This document shows, in pieces, positions 9,746 to 17,895 of a stretch of 64,000 bases of DNA (position 1 is the stretch's first letter; each line of letters starts with the position of its first letter). Origin of the DNA: Christiangramia fulva (GTDB taxonomy: Bacteria > Bacteroidota > Bacteroidia > Flavobacteriales > Flavobacteriaceae); NCBI RefSeq assembly GCF_003024155.1, contig NZ_CP028136.1, forward strand, positions 2,418,001 through 2,482,000. The letters are read 5' to 3'. The notes beneath the pieces were generated by a model that did no database searches, had not been told where the DNA came from, and worked only from the letters and a program-made list of their open reading frames with translations. A program made the translations under genes and the position numbers.

Positions 9746-10144
9746 TTACAAACTCAATTTCCAGACCCGGTGTAGCTTTCTGAATTTGTTGAGCTCATGT
9801 CTCAGTATCCTTAGAAAATCCCGGCCATTGCTATTCACTTTTTCAAGATTTTCGCAGTTTTTGTACAATCGGTCGGTGAGGCTGTTTACCGAGCTTACAT
9901 ACTTCATTTTTGATTCCTCAATACTTTCATCTTCAGCTTTGGAGATGTTAGAAAGAAGGGATTCGGTATGCCTGATAATATCTCCGGTATAATAAATATA
10001 CTTGTTTTCGCTTCCGTTTTCAGAAAGGCCGGAAAGATCGGGAATGAGATATTCCGAAATCCTCCTGGAAAGCTGTCTTATTTCCTGAGCCTTAAAGTAG
10101 AATGCTGATCTTCGGCCGGCGCCATGTCCAGAAAAATAATTCAC
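9746..10144 (-). CDS. Hypothetical helical protein
   Basis: 132 residues, not recognised. The sequence is charged and predicted to be mostly helical (ISKAEDESIEESKM, LYKNCENLEKVN), with no signal peptide, membrane segment or known motif. It is convergent with the TolB/TPR pair (3-bp gap) and divergent from the Lrp-type regulator, 116 bp between starts, so the regulator could control it. The ATG at 10144 is the only plausible start. That it is a gene rests on its length, the clean fit between neighbours and coding-like composition. Confidence 0.6.
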   Translation of the reverse strand: MNYFSGHGAGRRSAFYFKAQEIRQLSRRISEYLIPDLSGLSENGSENKYIYYTGDIIRHTESLLSNISKAEDESIEESKMKYVSSVNSLTDRLYKNCENLEKVNSNGRDFLRILRHELNKFRKLHRVWKLSL

Positions 10145-10260
10145 GATTTCACCAATTTTTCCTCTAATTTAAGGCAGTTTCAGCAGAGTGGTATTTTAAA
10201 AATAAACCTATTATCAAAATTATCTTTAAATTTGAAAGAAATACCTTCAATTTACTTTAA

Positions 10261-10707
10261 ATGAAAATAGACGATTTGAACTGGTCGATCCTGGAATACC
10301 TTCAGGAAAATGCGCGGATTTCCTTTTCCGAAATTGGCCGAAAAATAGGTCTCACTTCTCCGGCCGTAGCCGAAAGGGTAAAAAAAATGGAAGATGCCGG
10401 CATTATTACTGCTTACCGTACGCGGGTTTCCCAAAAAGAAGCCGGTTATCAATTAAAGGCAATAATTACGCTTCGCGCGTTTACGGGTAGGTTAAAAGCT
10501 TTTCTCGAAACAGTGCGTTCTTATAAAGAAGTGGTGAATTGTTACCGAATAACCGGTAATGAGAATATTATCATGGAGGTCATTTTAAAAGATCAGGCTC
10601 ACCTCGAAAAACTCATCGACAAATTGATCACTTATGGCGAGACCAGAACCCATATTGTGCTTTCTAATGTCCTGGAAGATCAGCCGGTAAGGAAAGGAAT
10701 TTTTTAG
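10261..10707 (+). CDS. Lrp/AsnC family transcriptional regulator
   Basis: 148 residues, normal for the family. An N-terminal winged helix-turn-helix (about 1-60: LDNxxWSILEYLQENARISFSEIGRKIGLTSP pattern, with recognition helix around PAVAERVKKME) is followed by the RAM/AsnC ligand-binding domain (about 68-140, ending in the HIVLSNVLED strand). Such proteins form octamers or dimers that sense amino acids. It sits alone between a hypothetical gene on the opposite strand and a small membrane protein, so its target cannot be told from context; autoregulation is usual in the family. Confidence 0.92.
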   Translation: MKIDDLNWSILEYLQENARISFSEIGRKIGLTSPAVAERVKKMEDAGIITAYRTRVSQKEAGYQLKAIITLRAFTGRLKAFLETVRSYKEVVNCYRITGNENIIMEVILKDQAHLEKLIDKLITYGETRTHIVLSNVLEDQPVRKGIF

Positions 10708-10906
10708 AATCTATCGATCTTAAAGAATTCTAATTTTTTAGCGGGATATACCTTTCAACTACTGTTAAAAACTGTTCTTTTTTGCCTCTTTCTTAACACA
10801 AGATTATCAGCTTATTTCGTGGTAGTTAAATCGGTTGTAATTGTATTTTTCTTAGGAGATTTTATCCTTTCTCTGCGTAATTTAGCCCAAAATAGAAAGA
10901 AAAATT

Positions 10907-11107
10907 ATGAAGAGGAAAACCTTAGTATTTTTTGCACTTGCATTGATAACAGGCTTGATTGGATTTTCAGGAATTTCCTTTACCGGAATAAAATTATTGA
11001 GAGTAATGTGTTTAATATTTGCAGATTTAATGATCGTTTCTTTAATGGCAAAAGCACTGTTTCCCGATAACCCGAAACTGAAACATCAACGAGTAGAGAA
11101 AGATTAA
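10907..11107 (+). CDS. Small two-helix membrane protein, DUF1328-like
   Basis: 66 residues with two hydrophobic segments (about 6-26 and 29-50) and a basic, soluble tail. The pattern FFALALITGLIGFSG...RVMCLIFADLMIVSLM resembles the DUF1328 (YtjA) family of small stress-linked inner-membrane proteins, but the match is loose. The start follows GAAAGAAAAATT with no Shine-Dalgarno sequence, as expected here. A strong intrinsic terminator lies 26 bp after the stop, so it is a single-gene unit. Confidence 0.6.
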   Translation: MKRKTLVFFALALITGLIGFSGISFTGIKLLRVMCLIFADLMIVSLMAKALFPDNPKLKHQRVEKD

Positions 11108-11132
11108 TAACTGAAAAATAAAAAAAAAATCT

Positions 11133-11159
11133 AACCCGTGCAACCGCGCGGGTTTTTTT
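11133..11159 (+). terminator. Intrinsic terminator after DUF1328-like gene
   Basis: AACCCGTG - CAACCG - CGCGGGTT forms an 8-bp stem with one G-U pair, directly followed by a run of T (11153-11159). Confidence 0.85.
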
Positions 11160-11216
11160 ATGGAATAATTCGTGATGCTATATTGATTATCTTTATTGTT
11201 ATAGTTCTCAAGAAAT

Positions 11217-12647
11217 ATGAAAAAATATATTAGTACCCTCTTTATTATTCTCATTTTTGGAAATCTTACTGCACAGGATATGCGACTCCGTAAAGGTGCC
11301 GTAACAGATTCCCTTCCGCTGCCAGGCACAGCCAATAGCAATTTTGCTCTTTATCTTCCCACTAACTATGATGCTACACGCAAATGGCCCCTGCTTATGG
11401 TTTTTGATCCGCAGGGAAGAGGACAGAATACGGTGAACCTTTTTCGAACCGCAGCTGAAGAGCAGGGTTATATTCTTGCTTCCCCAAACCTTAAGCTCAA
11501 AGATAAACCCATAGACAGTATTCTTACCACAGCTACTTCTTTGATGTATAATATTTTTAATTCGCTGGCGATCGATAAAGATCAGGTATTCTCGGCGGGC
11601 ATGGCTGAAGGCGCCCAGGTTGCTTCCACAATTCCTTTATTTTATAAAAATCTTGCCGGGGTCATGGCTGTGGGGAATTCTTTTGTAAACCCGAAATACC
11701 TTGACAGGGAACACCCATACACTTTTATAGGAATCGCGGGAAGGAAAGATTATATGCTTTACGAAATGGAGGCTTATATGCGATTTTATGATAATATAGA
11801 TTTTCCTACCTATATCTATTATTTCGATGGGAAGGCAGATGAATGGCCGCCCACACCTGTGATTACAAATGCCGTTTCGGGATTTACCCTCCAGGCCATT
11901 AAAAATGGTAAACGTCCTGCTCTTCCTCAGTTTATTGATGAGCTTTATCAGAATGAAATGGGAATTGTTGAAAAACTTCGGCGAACCAGGGAATTCTATA
12001 AAGCCTATGGTGAATTAGACAGGATGAAAAAGAAGTATGGCGAATTTGGATATGAAGATGAGATCAAAGATAAGATGAAAGAAATAAAAAGGTCAAAAGG
12101 TTTCAGGGAGCAGAGAAGGGATTTCAGGAAGGCTGTTTCTGCGGAAAAATATCAGCAGGATGAATATGAATATCTGCTTCATTCAGATGTTATTTCCAAT
12201 AATTTTGAAAACATTGGCTGGTGGGCCTATCAGGTGGATGAATTGAAAAAACTCGAAAAAAGTCCTGAAGAAGCTACCTCAAATATGGCATATCGTCTTC
12301 ACGATTATCTTGATTTTGTAACCAAACAGCAGTTCGACAGGATCATGGAATCTGATCTTTCCATAGAAACCAGGATCTTTATTAGTGTTTTGCGAACCGC
12401 AATTAAAAAGAGCGATCCCGAGGCTTACCTGAAGATCATACAACTTGCAGGAGGTGATGGAGATTATGAAACTGCCTTGCTTTATCTTGAAGATCTGCTT
12501 AAAACCGGTTATAATAACTACGAAGCTTTGTATGATATTCCGGGGATCCTTGACCTGCAGCTGAGCAGGGAATACAACAATCTTATCAGGAAATATCTGG
12601 GAAAGGCAAAATATTCAATTCCCGAACCTGTTGAGGAGATCGATTAA
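11217..12647 (+). CDS. Alpha/beta-hydrolase-like secreted protein lacking the nucleophile
   Basis: 476 residues with a signal peptide (MKKYISTLFIILIFGNLTAQ). Residues about 38-230 look like an alpha/beta-hydrolase (PHB-depolymerase/esterase-like) domain: FALYLPTNYDATRKWPLLMVFDPQG, then the strand-elbow-helix region SAGMAEGAQVA. The elbow normally reads G-x-S-x-G; here Ala130 replaces the serine, and the usual His motif near the end of the domain reads GKADEWPP. The other half (about 250-476) is helical with no domain I recognise. Likely a non-catalytic, perhaps binding, periplasmic protein. The stop overlaps the convergent MFS gene by 4 bp. Confidence 0.7.
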   Translation: MKKYISTLFIILIFGNLTAQDMRLRKGAVTDSLPLPGTANSNFALYLPTNYDATRKWPLLMVFDPQGRGQNTVNLFRTAAEEQGYILASPNLKLKDKPIDSILTTATSLMYNIFNSLAIDKDQVFSAGMAEGAQVASTIPLFYKNLAGVMAVGNSFVNPKYLDREHPYTFIGIAGRKDYMLYEMEAYMRFYDNIDFPTYIYYFDGKADEWPPTPVITNAVSGFTLQAIKNGKRPALPQFIDELYQNEMGIVEKLRRTREFYKAYGELDRMKKKYGEFGYEDEIKDKMKEIKRSKGFREQRRDFRKAVSAEKYQQDEYEYLLHSDVISNNFENIGWWAYQVDELKKLEKSPEEATSNMAYRLHDYLDFVTKQQFDRIMESDLSIETRIFISVLRTAIKKSDPEAYLKIIQLAGGDGDYETALLYLEDLLKTGYNNYEALYDIPGILDLQLSREYNNLIRKYLGKAKYSIPEPVEEID

Positions 12648-13849
12648 ACAGCTTCGCTTTTTAGTCTAATTTTCAACCAGACCAGCAGTAAGCATCCCAA
12701 AATGGCGAGGCCTGCCATTATGTACCAGGTACCGGTGAATCCCAGCAGGTCTATCAGGTGCATCCCGGAATTATGTCCGAAGATATGACTTACCGAAAAA
12801 GCGATGCTGTACAAAGCCATATAGGAGCCTTTTTTCTTTCCGTCAGAACGGTTTAAAGCGAAACTGTTTGAAAACGGAAAGGCGATCATTTCTCCAAGGG
12901 TAAGAAGGAGCATGGCCAGGATGAGAATTCCTGTCCAATCGGTAAAATTGATTATAAGAAAACTCAGGGCTGTAAGAACAATTCCGATGATGATGTAGGT
13001 TATCAGGGAATGTTTCCGCGATTCCATGAACTTTATAAGCGGCATTTCAAAAAGAAAGATCAGGAGTCCGTTGAGACCCAGTAAAAGTCCGATTTGTTTT
13101 TCATCAAGGTGATGAAATGCCGAATAGAACAGGGGCATCGTAGAGAAATACTGGATAAAAATAAAGCCGAAAATTATCATGGCTGCTATAAACAACAGAT
13201 AATTCCTGTCTTTAAAAGCGGTTGAGGTGCTGGAGATCTCCATTTCTGGTTCGCTGATGGCCCTTTTGGGATGTAGTAATTTCAGCAATAAAATTCCGGC
13301 AGCCATACAGGTAATCCCATCAACCCAGAATAATCTGCTGTATCCGGCCGTTGCGATAATAAGTCCGCCTATGGCCGGGCCCACCGAAAATCCGAGGTTT
13401 ATCGCCAGCCTTATCAGCGTCACAGAACGGGTACGGTTTTGCGGCTTGCTATAGGCACTTATGGCGACAAAAACTGCTGGCCTGAATATATCGGCTACGG
13501 CCATTACCATGAAAATTCCAATGCAAATTCCCCAGAAACTTTCTGGGAACTGAAGTAGCACAAAGAAAACTGAAGAAAGCATAAGACTTCCTGCCATCGT
13601 CCTGTAATGTCCGAATTTGTCGGTGAGCTTGCCACCCAACCAGGAGCCGGTGACCGATCCCAGGCCGAAAAAACTTAAGATCCAACCTACTTCCTCCAGG
13701 CTAAAGCCTTTGCTTTTGGTTAAATACAGTGATAAAAAAGGAATGACCATTGTGCCGGCCCGGTTGATGAGCGTAATTAGGGCCAATAGCCATATTTCCT
13801 TTCGCAGACCTCCAAAAGAGTGGATGTATGATCTAAAAAGCTTATTCAT
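12644..13849 (-). CDS. Major facilitator superfamily transporter
   Basis: 401 residues with about 12 membrane helices. The MFS loop 2-3 signature is visible as GGKLTDKFGHYRTM (about residues 72-85) and a weaker copy occurs in the second half. It belongs to the drug/small-molecule efflux type MFS_1; the substrate cannot be told. It is single, convergent with the hydrolase-like gene (4-bp overlap) and divergent from the DUF1684 gene (71 bp between starts). Confidence 0.9.
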   Translation of the reverse strand: MNKLFRSYIHSFGGLRKEIWLLALITLINRAGTMVIPFLSLYLTKSKGFSLEEVGWILSFFGLGSVTGSWLGGKLTDKFGHYRTMAGSLMLSSVFFVLLQFPESFWGICIGIFMVMAVADIFRPAVFVAISAYSKPQNRTRSVTLIRLAINLGFSVGPAIGGLIIATAGYSRLFWVDGITCMAAGILLLKLLHPKRAISEPEMEISSTSTAFKDRNYLLFIAAMIIFGFIFIQYFSTMPLFYSAFHHLDEKQIGLLLGLNGLLIFLFEMPLIKFMESRKHSLITYIIIGIVLTALSFLIINFTDWTGILILAMLLLTLGEMIAFPFSNSFALNRSDGKKKGSYMALYSIAFSVSHIFGHNSGMHLIDLLGFTGTWYIMAGLAILGCLLLVWLKIRLKSEAV

Positions 13850-13920
13850 TGGTTGGTTTAGGCGTCAAAATTAAATTAAATTTTAAGTGTTTTAATTATT
13901 AATTTTGAGCTCTTTCTAAA

Positions 13921-14544
13921 ATGTTGAAAATGCCTGCTTGTCAAAGAATTTTTTTATTGTTCTGCCTGATGTTTAATTCCGTGCTTTTTGCACAGGAAAA
14001 AGAAATTGTTGAGGATGTAAGGGAATTTCAAAAAGAGCTAAACGAGGAATTCAGAAATCCGGAAACATCCCCTTTAGATAAAGATGATCTGGCAGAATTT
14101 AAGGAACTGGATTTTTTTGAAATAGATCCCGATTTCAGAGTGAAGGCCGAACTGGTAAGAACTCCGGCCGAACCTCCATTTATGATGAAAACAAGTACCG
14201 ACAGAACTCCGGTTTATGTGAAGTACGGGGAGCTCTATTTTACGCTAAAAGGAAAAAAATTCAAACTTAATGTATATCAAAGTCAGGAATTAAAACAAGA
14301 TCCTGAGTATTATGATTACCTGTTCCTGCCTTTTACTGATCTTACGAATGGAATTTCAACCTATGGCAATGGCAGGTATATCGATTTGCGTATTCCTGAA
14401 ACCAATGAAGTTGTTATTGATTTCAATAAAGCTTATAATCCTTATTGCGCATACAGCGGCAGGTATTCCTGCCCCATCCCGCCCGAAGAGAACGATTTGG
14501 ATATAGAAATACCTGCAGGTGTAAAATCATATAAAGATCACTAA
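13921..14544 (+). CDS. DUF1684 family secreted protein
   Basis: 207 residues. Signal peptide at residues 1-25 (ends VLFAQ). The DUF1684 domain fills the rest (about 45-200): FKELDFFEIDPDFRVKAEL, the strand YVKYGELYFTLKGKKFKLNVYQ, the FLPFTDLTNG..TYGNGRYIDL segment, and the Cys-rich PYCAYSGRYSCPIPPEEN close to the end. The family is widespread and uncharacterised. It abuts, tail to tail, the porin gene (stop codons adjacent at 14544/14545). Confidence 0.88.
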   Translation: MLKMPACQRIFLLFCLMFNSVLFAQEKEIVEDVREFQKELNEEFRNPETSPLDKDDLAEFKELDFFEIDPDFRVKAELVRTPAEPPFMMKTSTDRTPVYVKYGELYFTLKGKKFKLNVYQSQELKQDPEYYDYLFLPFTDLTNGISTYGNGRYIDLRIPETNEVVIDFNKAYNPYCAYSGRYSCPIPPEENDLDIEIPAGVKSYKDH

Positions 14545-15636
14545 TTAGAAGGCGTAGATCGCGGCCACTAAAAAGGAAGCGAGATCGCTGGTTGGGTTTA
14601 AATCTTTATTCAGAAAAGCCGGGTAATCATCTGAAACGCTGTCGATCCTGAATTCAGGTTTTATGGTGAGACCTCCGGTTGAATAGCTTCCGGTAAGAGT
14701 AATGGCAGTAACGCTGGTATCGGCTCCATAGACCACACCACCATCCTTCAGTTCTTTAAAATATTCTCCCCTCATCCCAAGGGCAAAACTATCGGAAAGT
14801 GAAACCTGCGGATATAAAGCCACTCCATAGAATCCGGTGCCATCTGTATCCTGATAGGTAGTATTAAGTCCGAGGTAAAAAGCTTCGGTAAGATTCCATC
14901 CGGTGGTAAGGTCAATCTGGAAAAGTGCATTATCTGAAAGAGACTGCTCTCCATACAGCAAATTTAAATAAGCACTTCCGGAATCGTTAGAATAGCCAAG
15001 CTGTCCGCCAAAAGAGTACTTTCCTATGGGGTTAAATTCGGTATAATCTGTAGGATTCATAACGGCCAACATCCCGGTCCAATGGTCATCGAAGCTAAAA
15101 TCGGCCTTCAAACCGGTATGCGAAAATGGGCCGTATGAGAACATATAAGAAGTGGAATAATTAAAATTTCCTGCCGGCGAAATTACCTCGTAGCCAAGAA
15201 AAGTATTCCAGTTCCCCAAAGTGAATTTTAAAGCATCGTTCACTTTATAGTAAACATATAGCTGGTTAACAATATTGGTAGAAGGCTGGGACAGGAAAAC
15301 CGCATCTTCGCCTCGCGGTCCAAAAACAAGATCGGCAACAAATCCTACTTTATCGCCTTCGTATCCCAGGATCACATTAGCCATACCAAAAGCGAAACCC
15401 GGATCGTTGGCAAAAGAAGTAGCCGGTGCTGCCGGTGTGAATTCAGCAGGATCGCCCCCTACAAGTTCTAATGATTTATTGAGGCCATTGAAATTGGTTC
15501 TAAAATATGCATCAACACTCCCATTGATGGTGAATTTTGGTTTTTCTTCTTCCTGTGCAACCAAATGGGAAGTGTAAATGGCCATGGGAATTAGAAAAAT
15601 AAATTTTAGTAATTTTGATTTTGTAATTGCTTTCAT
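14545..15636 (-). CDS. Outer-membrane beta-barrel porin (BBP2/OmpL-like)
   Basis: 363 residues with a signal peptide (ends HLVAQ) and many alternating amphipathic strands ending in a typical aromatic C-terminus (VAAIYAF). The family pattern is that of putative beta-barrel porin-2, a single-chain porin. It is the third gene of the glnB-amt-porin set, 129 bp after amt, which suggests it lets ammonium or small nitrogen compounds cross the outer membrane; the substrate is inference. A stem-loop lies between amt and this gene and could tune its level. Confidence 0.8.
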   Translation of the reverse strand: MKAITKSKLLKFIFLIPMAIYTSHLVAQEEEKPKFTINGSVDAYFRTNFNGLNKSLELVGGDPAEFTPAAPATSFANDPGFAFGMANVILGYEGDKVGFVADLVFGPRGEDAVFLSQPSTNIVNQLYVYYKVNDALKFTLGNWNTFLGYEVISPAGNFNYSTSYMFSYGPFSHTGLKADFSFDDHWTGMLAVMNPTDYTEFNPIGKYSFGGQLGYSNDSGSAYLNLLYGEQSLSDNALFQIDLTTGWNLTEAFYLGLNTTYQDTDGTGFYGVALYPQVSLSDSFALGMRGEYFKELKDGGVVYGADTSVTAITLTGSYSTGGLTIKPEFRIDSVSDDYPAFLNKDLNPTSDLASFLVAAIYAF

Positions 15637-15725
15637 AATCGTGATTGGTTATTTGTTTTTAAAGAAGTTTAGCGACTGATTTATCATAATGATCAATCTT
15701 AGATAGTAAAGTTGTTATGTTAGTT

Positions 15726-15757
15726 ACGGAGCGTTCCGCCAAACGCTCCGTTTTTTA
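15726..15757. other. Stem-loop between amt and the porin gene
   Basis: ACGGAGCGTT - CCGCCA - AACGCTCCGT makes a perfect 10-bp stem. A T-run follows only on the plus strand (15751-15756), so it reads as an intrinsic terminator for plus-strand (antisense) transcription and as a plain intercistronic hairpin for the minus-strand amt-porin message. Confidence 0.75.
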
Positions 15758-15765
15758 TTAATATC

Positions 15766-16983
15766 TTATTTATCGGTCCCAAATTCAGGATATGAATCCA
15801 CTCCATGTTCATGCATGTCAAGACCTTCGAGTTCTTCCTGTTCGGTAACTCGCAATCCAATGGTCTTTTTCAGGATGAACATTACAATGAAAGTGGTGAG
15901 CATCGCCCAGGCGCCAATAGAAGCAACGCCTATAAACTGAACCCAAAGCTGATGAATTCCGCCACCGTAGAACAGACCGCCATCTGTTGCGAATAATCCC
16001 ACACAAAGAGTTCCCACGGCACCTACGACACCGTGAACAGAGATAGCACCCACGGGGTCATCTACTTTAATGATCTTATCTATGAATTCAATAGAAAAGA
16101 CTACCACGGCTCCTGAAATGATCCCGATAATAAAAGAACCAAAAGGACTAACCGCAGCACAACCGGCGGTGATCCCTACCAGTCCGGCAAGGGCTCCGTT
16201 CAGGGTCATGGAAATATCAGCACGGCCATAACGGGCCCAGGTAAGGAAGAGGGAAGTGGTAGCGCCTGCTGCGGCGGCAAGATTGGTAGTAATTACGATT
16301 CCTGCCACGTTAAAAGCGCTTTCTCCTGAAATCGCCAGTTCTGAGCCTGGGTTAAATCCGAACCAGCCCAGCCATAGAATAAAAACCCCGAGTGCACCAT
16401 AGAGCATATTATGACCAGGAATAGCATTTGATTTACCATCAGCTGAATATTTTCCAATTCGGGGGCCGATCATCGCTGCGGCTACCAGTGCAGCCCATCC
16501 GCCAACGGAGTGCACTACGGTAGAACCGGCAAAATCGATAAATCCAAGACCGGTCAACCATCCGTCTCCCTGCCATACCCAATGGCCAGAGATAGGATAG
16601 ATCACGGTGGTCATTAATAAGGAAAAGATCAAATAAGTTGAAAATTTGGTCCTTTCGGCAATAGCCCCTGAAACGATGGTCGCTGCGGTAGCACAGAAAA
16701 CTGTTTGAAAAAACAGATTGTGCATATCTTCGCGCACATTATAAAAAAGAGAGGGAGAACCAATAAAGCTTCCAATATCCTCGCCATACATGAGCGTATA
16801 ACCAATGACCCAGAAAGCCAGTGAACCTATGCAAAGGTCCATTAGGTTCTTCATGATAATATTCGCGGTGTTTTTTGCTCTTGTGAACCCCACTTCTACC
16901 AGTGTGAAACCGGCCTGCATAAAGAATACCAGGATTCCGGCAACTACGATCCACATTAAGTCTAGAACAGCATTTACTTCCAT
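15766..16983 (-). CDS. amt: Ammonium transporter
   Basis: 405 residues with about 11 membrane helices. Amt signatures are clear: FMQAGFTLVEVGFTRAKNT in the first helix region, DFAGSTVVHSVGGWAAL with the first pore His, and SVHGVVGAVGTLCVG with the second pore His. It lacks a long N-terminal signal. It lies 32 bp downstream of the P-II gene, the classic glnK-amtB arrangement, in which P-II blocks the pore when nitrogen is plentiful. The C-terminal tail (TEQEELEGLDMHEHGVDSYPEF) is the typical cytoplasmic regulatory tail. Confidence 0.96.
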   Translation of the reverse strand: MEVNAVLDLMWIVVAGILVFFMQAGFTLVEVGFTRAKNTANIIMKNLMDLCIGSLAFWVIGYTLMYGEDIGSFIGSPSLFYNVREDMHNLFFQTVFCATAATIVSGAIAERTKFSTYLIFSLLMTTVIYPISGHWVWQGDGWLTGLGFIDFAGSTVVHSVGGWAALVAAAMIGPRIGKYSADGKSNAIPGHNMLYGALGVFILWLGWFGFNPGSELAISGESAFNVAGIVITTNLAAAAGATTSLFLTWARYGRADISMTLNGALAGLVGITAGCAAVSPFGSFIIGIISGAVVVFSIEFIDKIIKVDDPVGAISVHGVVGAVGTLCVGLFATDGGLFYGGGIHQLWVQFIGVASIGAWAMLTTFIVMFILKKTIGLRVTEQEELEGLDMHEHGVDSYPEFGTDK

Positions 16984-17015
16984 AATTTTAGTTTTGTTAC
17001 GTTAGTTGGATTATT

Positions 17016-17354
17016 TTAATTAAGAGAGTCGGTACCTTTTTCACCGGTTCTAATGCGGTAAGCTTCGTCTACAGGAGTGACAAAAATTTTCCCATCACCT
17101 ACAGTTCCGGTTTTTGCAGTTTCCAGAATGACCTTTACGGTTTTTTCCACAAACTCATCAGATACTACAATAGAAAGATACCTTCGCTGGATATCGCTGG
17201 TGCTATATGAAACCCCACGATACACATGGCCCTGTTTTTCATTCCCCACACCGGTTACATCCCAGTAGCTAAAAAAGTTTACTTCAGTATCATGAAGTGC
17301 TTTCTTTACTTCGTCAAATTTTGACTTCCGAATGATTGCTTCGATTTTTTTCAT
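17016..17354 (-). CDS. glnB: P-II family nitrogen regulatory protein
   Basis: 112 residues, the usual P-II length. The start MKKIEAIIRKSKFDEVKKAL, the T-loop region (YRGVSYSTSDIQRRY, with a Tyr in the position of the uridylylated Tyr51), and the B/C-loop segment TGTVGDGKIFVTPVDEAYRIRTGEKG are all present. It is first in a glnB-amt-porin set and probably controls Amt by binding its cytoplasmic face. Whether it is a GlnB or GlnK paralogue cannot be told without the rest of the genome. Two CCCC/GGGG hairpins lie upstream. Confidence 0.93.
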   Translation of the reverse strand: MKKIEAIIRKSKFDEVKKALHDTEVNFFSYWDVTGVGNEKQGHVYRGVSYSTSDIQRRYLSIVVSDEFVEKTVKVILETAKTGTVGDGKIFVTPVDEAYRIRTGEKGTDSLN

Positions 17355-17399
17355 AATTATTTATTAATTAGGTTGATAAAAGTATTAAAATATGATTAC

Positions 17400-17421
17400 C
17401 ACCCCTAAAAAAATTGGGGTG
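17400..17421. promoter_or_regulatory. Stem-loop in the leader region of glnB
   Basis: CACCCC - TAAAAAAATT - GGGGTG, a 6-bp perfect stem 46 bp upstream of the glnB start. It nearly copies the sequence of the crcB terminator hairpin at 17454-17473 but lacks a T-run on the minus strand. It could be an operator, a leader hairpin, or a duplicated terminator remnant. Confidence 0.5.
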
Positions 17422-17437
17422 TAAGTTTCATTTTTAT

Positions 17438-17473
17438 GAAATAAAAAATAAAAACCCCTAAAAAATTAGGGGT
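17438..17473 (-). terminator. Intrinsic terminator after crcB
   Basis: On the minus strand ACCCCTAA - TTTT - TTAGGGGT forms an 8-bp stem followed by TTTTTATTTTTTATTT. It lies 51 bp after the crcB stop. Confidence 0.75.
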
Positions 17474-17523
17474 ATTTATAAAAACAATGATAAAAATTTA
17501 AATTTGGTATTTAGAATTACCGG

Positions 17524-17895
17524 CTAGAATAGCTTTGAGATGAAAATTCCTACGGTGACAGCCAGAATTCCTATGAGTAAACTGCCAAAAAAGTAAAGAA
17601 AAAAGGGAAAATAGTCTCCCGATTTAAAAAGTGCGTAATTTTCAAAAGCGAAAGTCGAAAAAGTGGTAAAACCTCCGCAGAAGCCTACCCCCAGGAGCAT
17701 GTTTGCCGGTGAATTCAGGCTTTGGGTCTTTAAGGCCCAGCCTAGAATTATTCCTATAAGCAGGCAACCCCCAACATTGGCAATAAAAGTGCCGTAAGGA
17801 ATAAGATTTCCGGGATTTAAATACCTTCCTAATAGATACCGGAAGCTGCTTCCCAGACCTCCTCCCAGAAAAACTAAAAAGAGATTTTTAATCAT
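17524..17895 (-). CDS. crcB: Fluoride ion channel CrcB/Fluc
   Basis: 123 residues with four membrane helices, the standard Fluc size; two subunits form an antiparallel dimer that exports fluoride. Family motifs are all present: GGGLGSSFRYLLGR, GTFIANVGGCLLIG and GFCGGFTTFSTF (the Phe-box/Na-site region). An open frame extends 39 codons further upstream, but that part lies inside the preceding gene; I chose the ATG at 17895, which overlaps the upstream gene by 8 bp (ATGATTAA), a sign of translational coupling. No fluoride riboswitch was recognised upstream. Confidence 0.93.
   Translation of the reverse strand: MIKNLFLVFLGGGLGSSFRYLLGRYLNPGNLIPYGTFIANVGGCLLIGIILGWALKTQSLNSPANMLLGVGFCGGFTTFSTFAFENYALFKSGDYFPFFLYFFGSLLIGILAVTVGIFISKLF

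Noticed and set aside
10819..11070. Open frame of 83 codons overlapping the DUF1328-like gene in another frame.
   Set aside because: The overlapping 66-residue membrane protein has a coherent hydrophobic pattern and terminator; this one does not.
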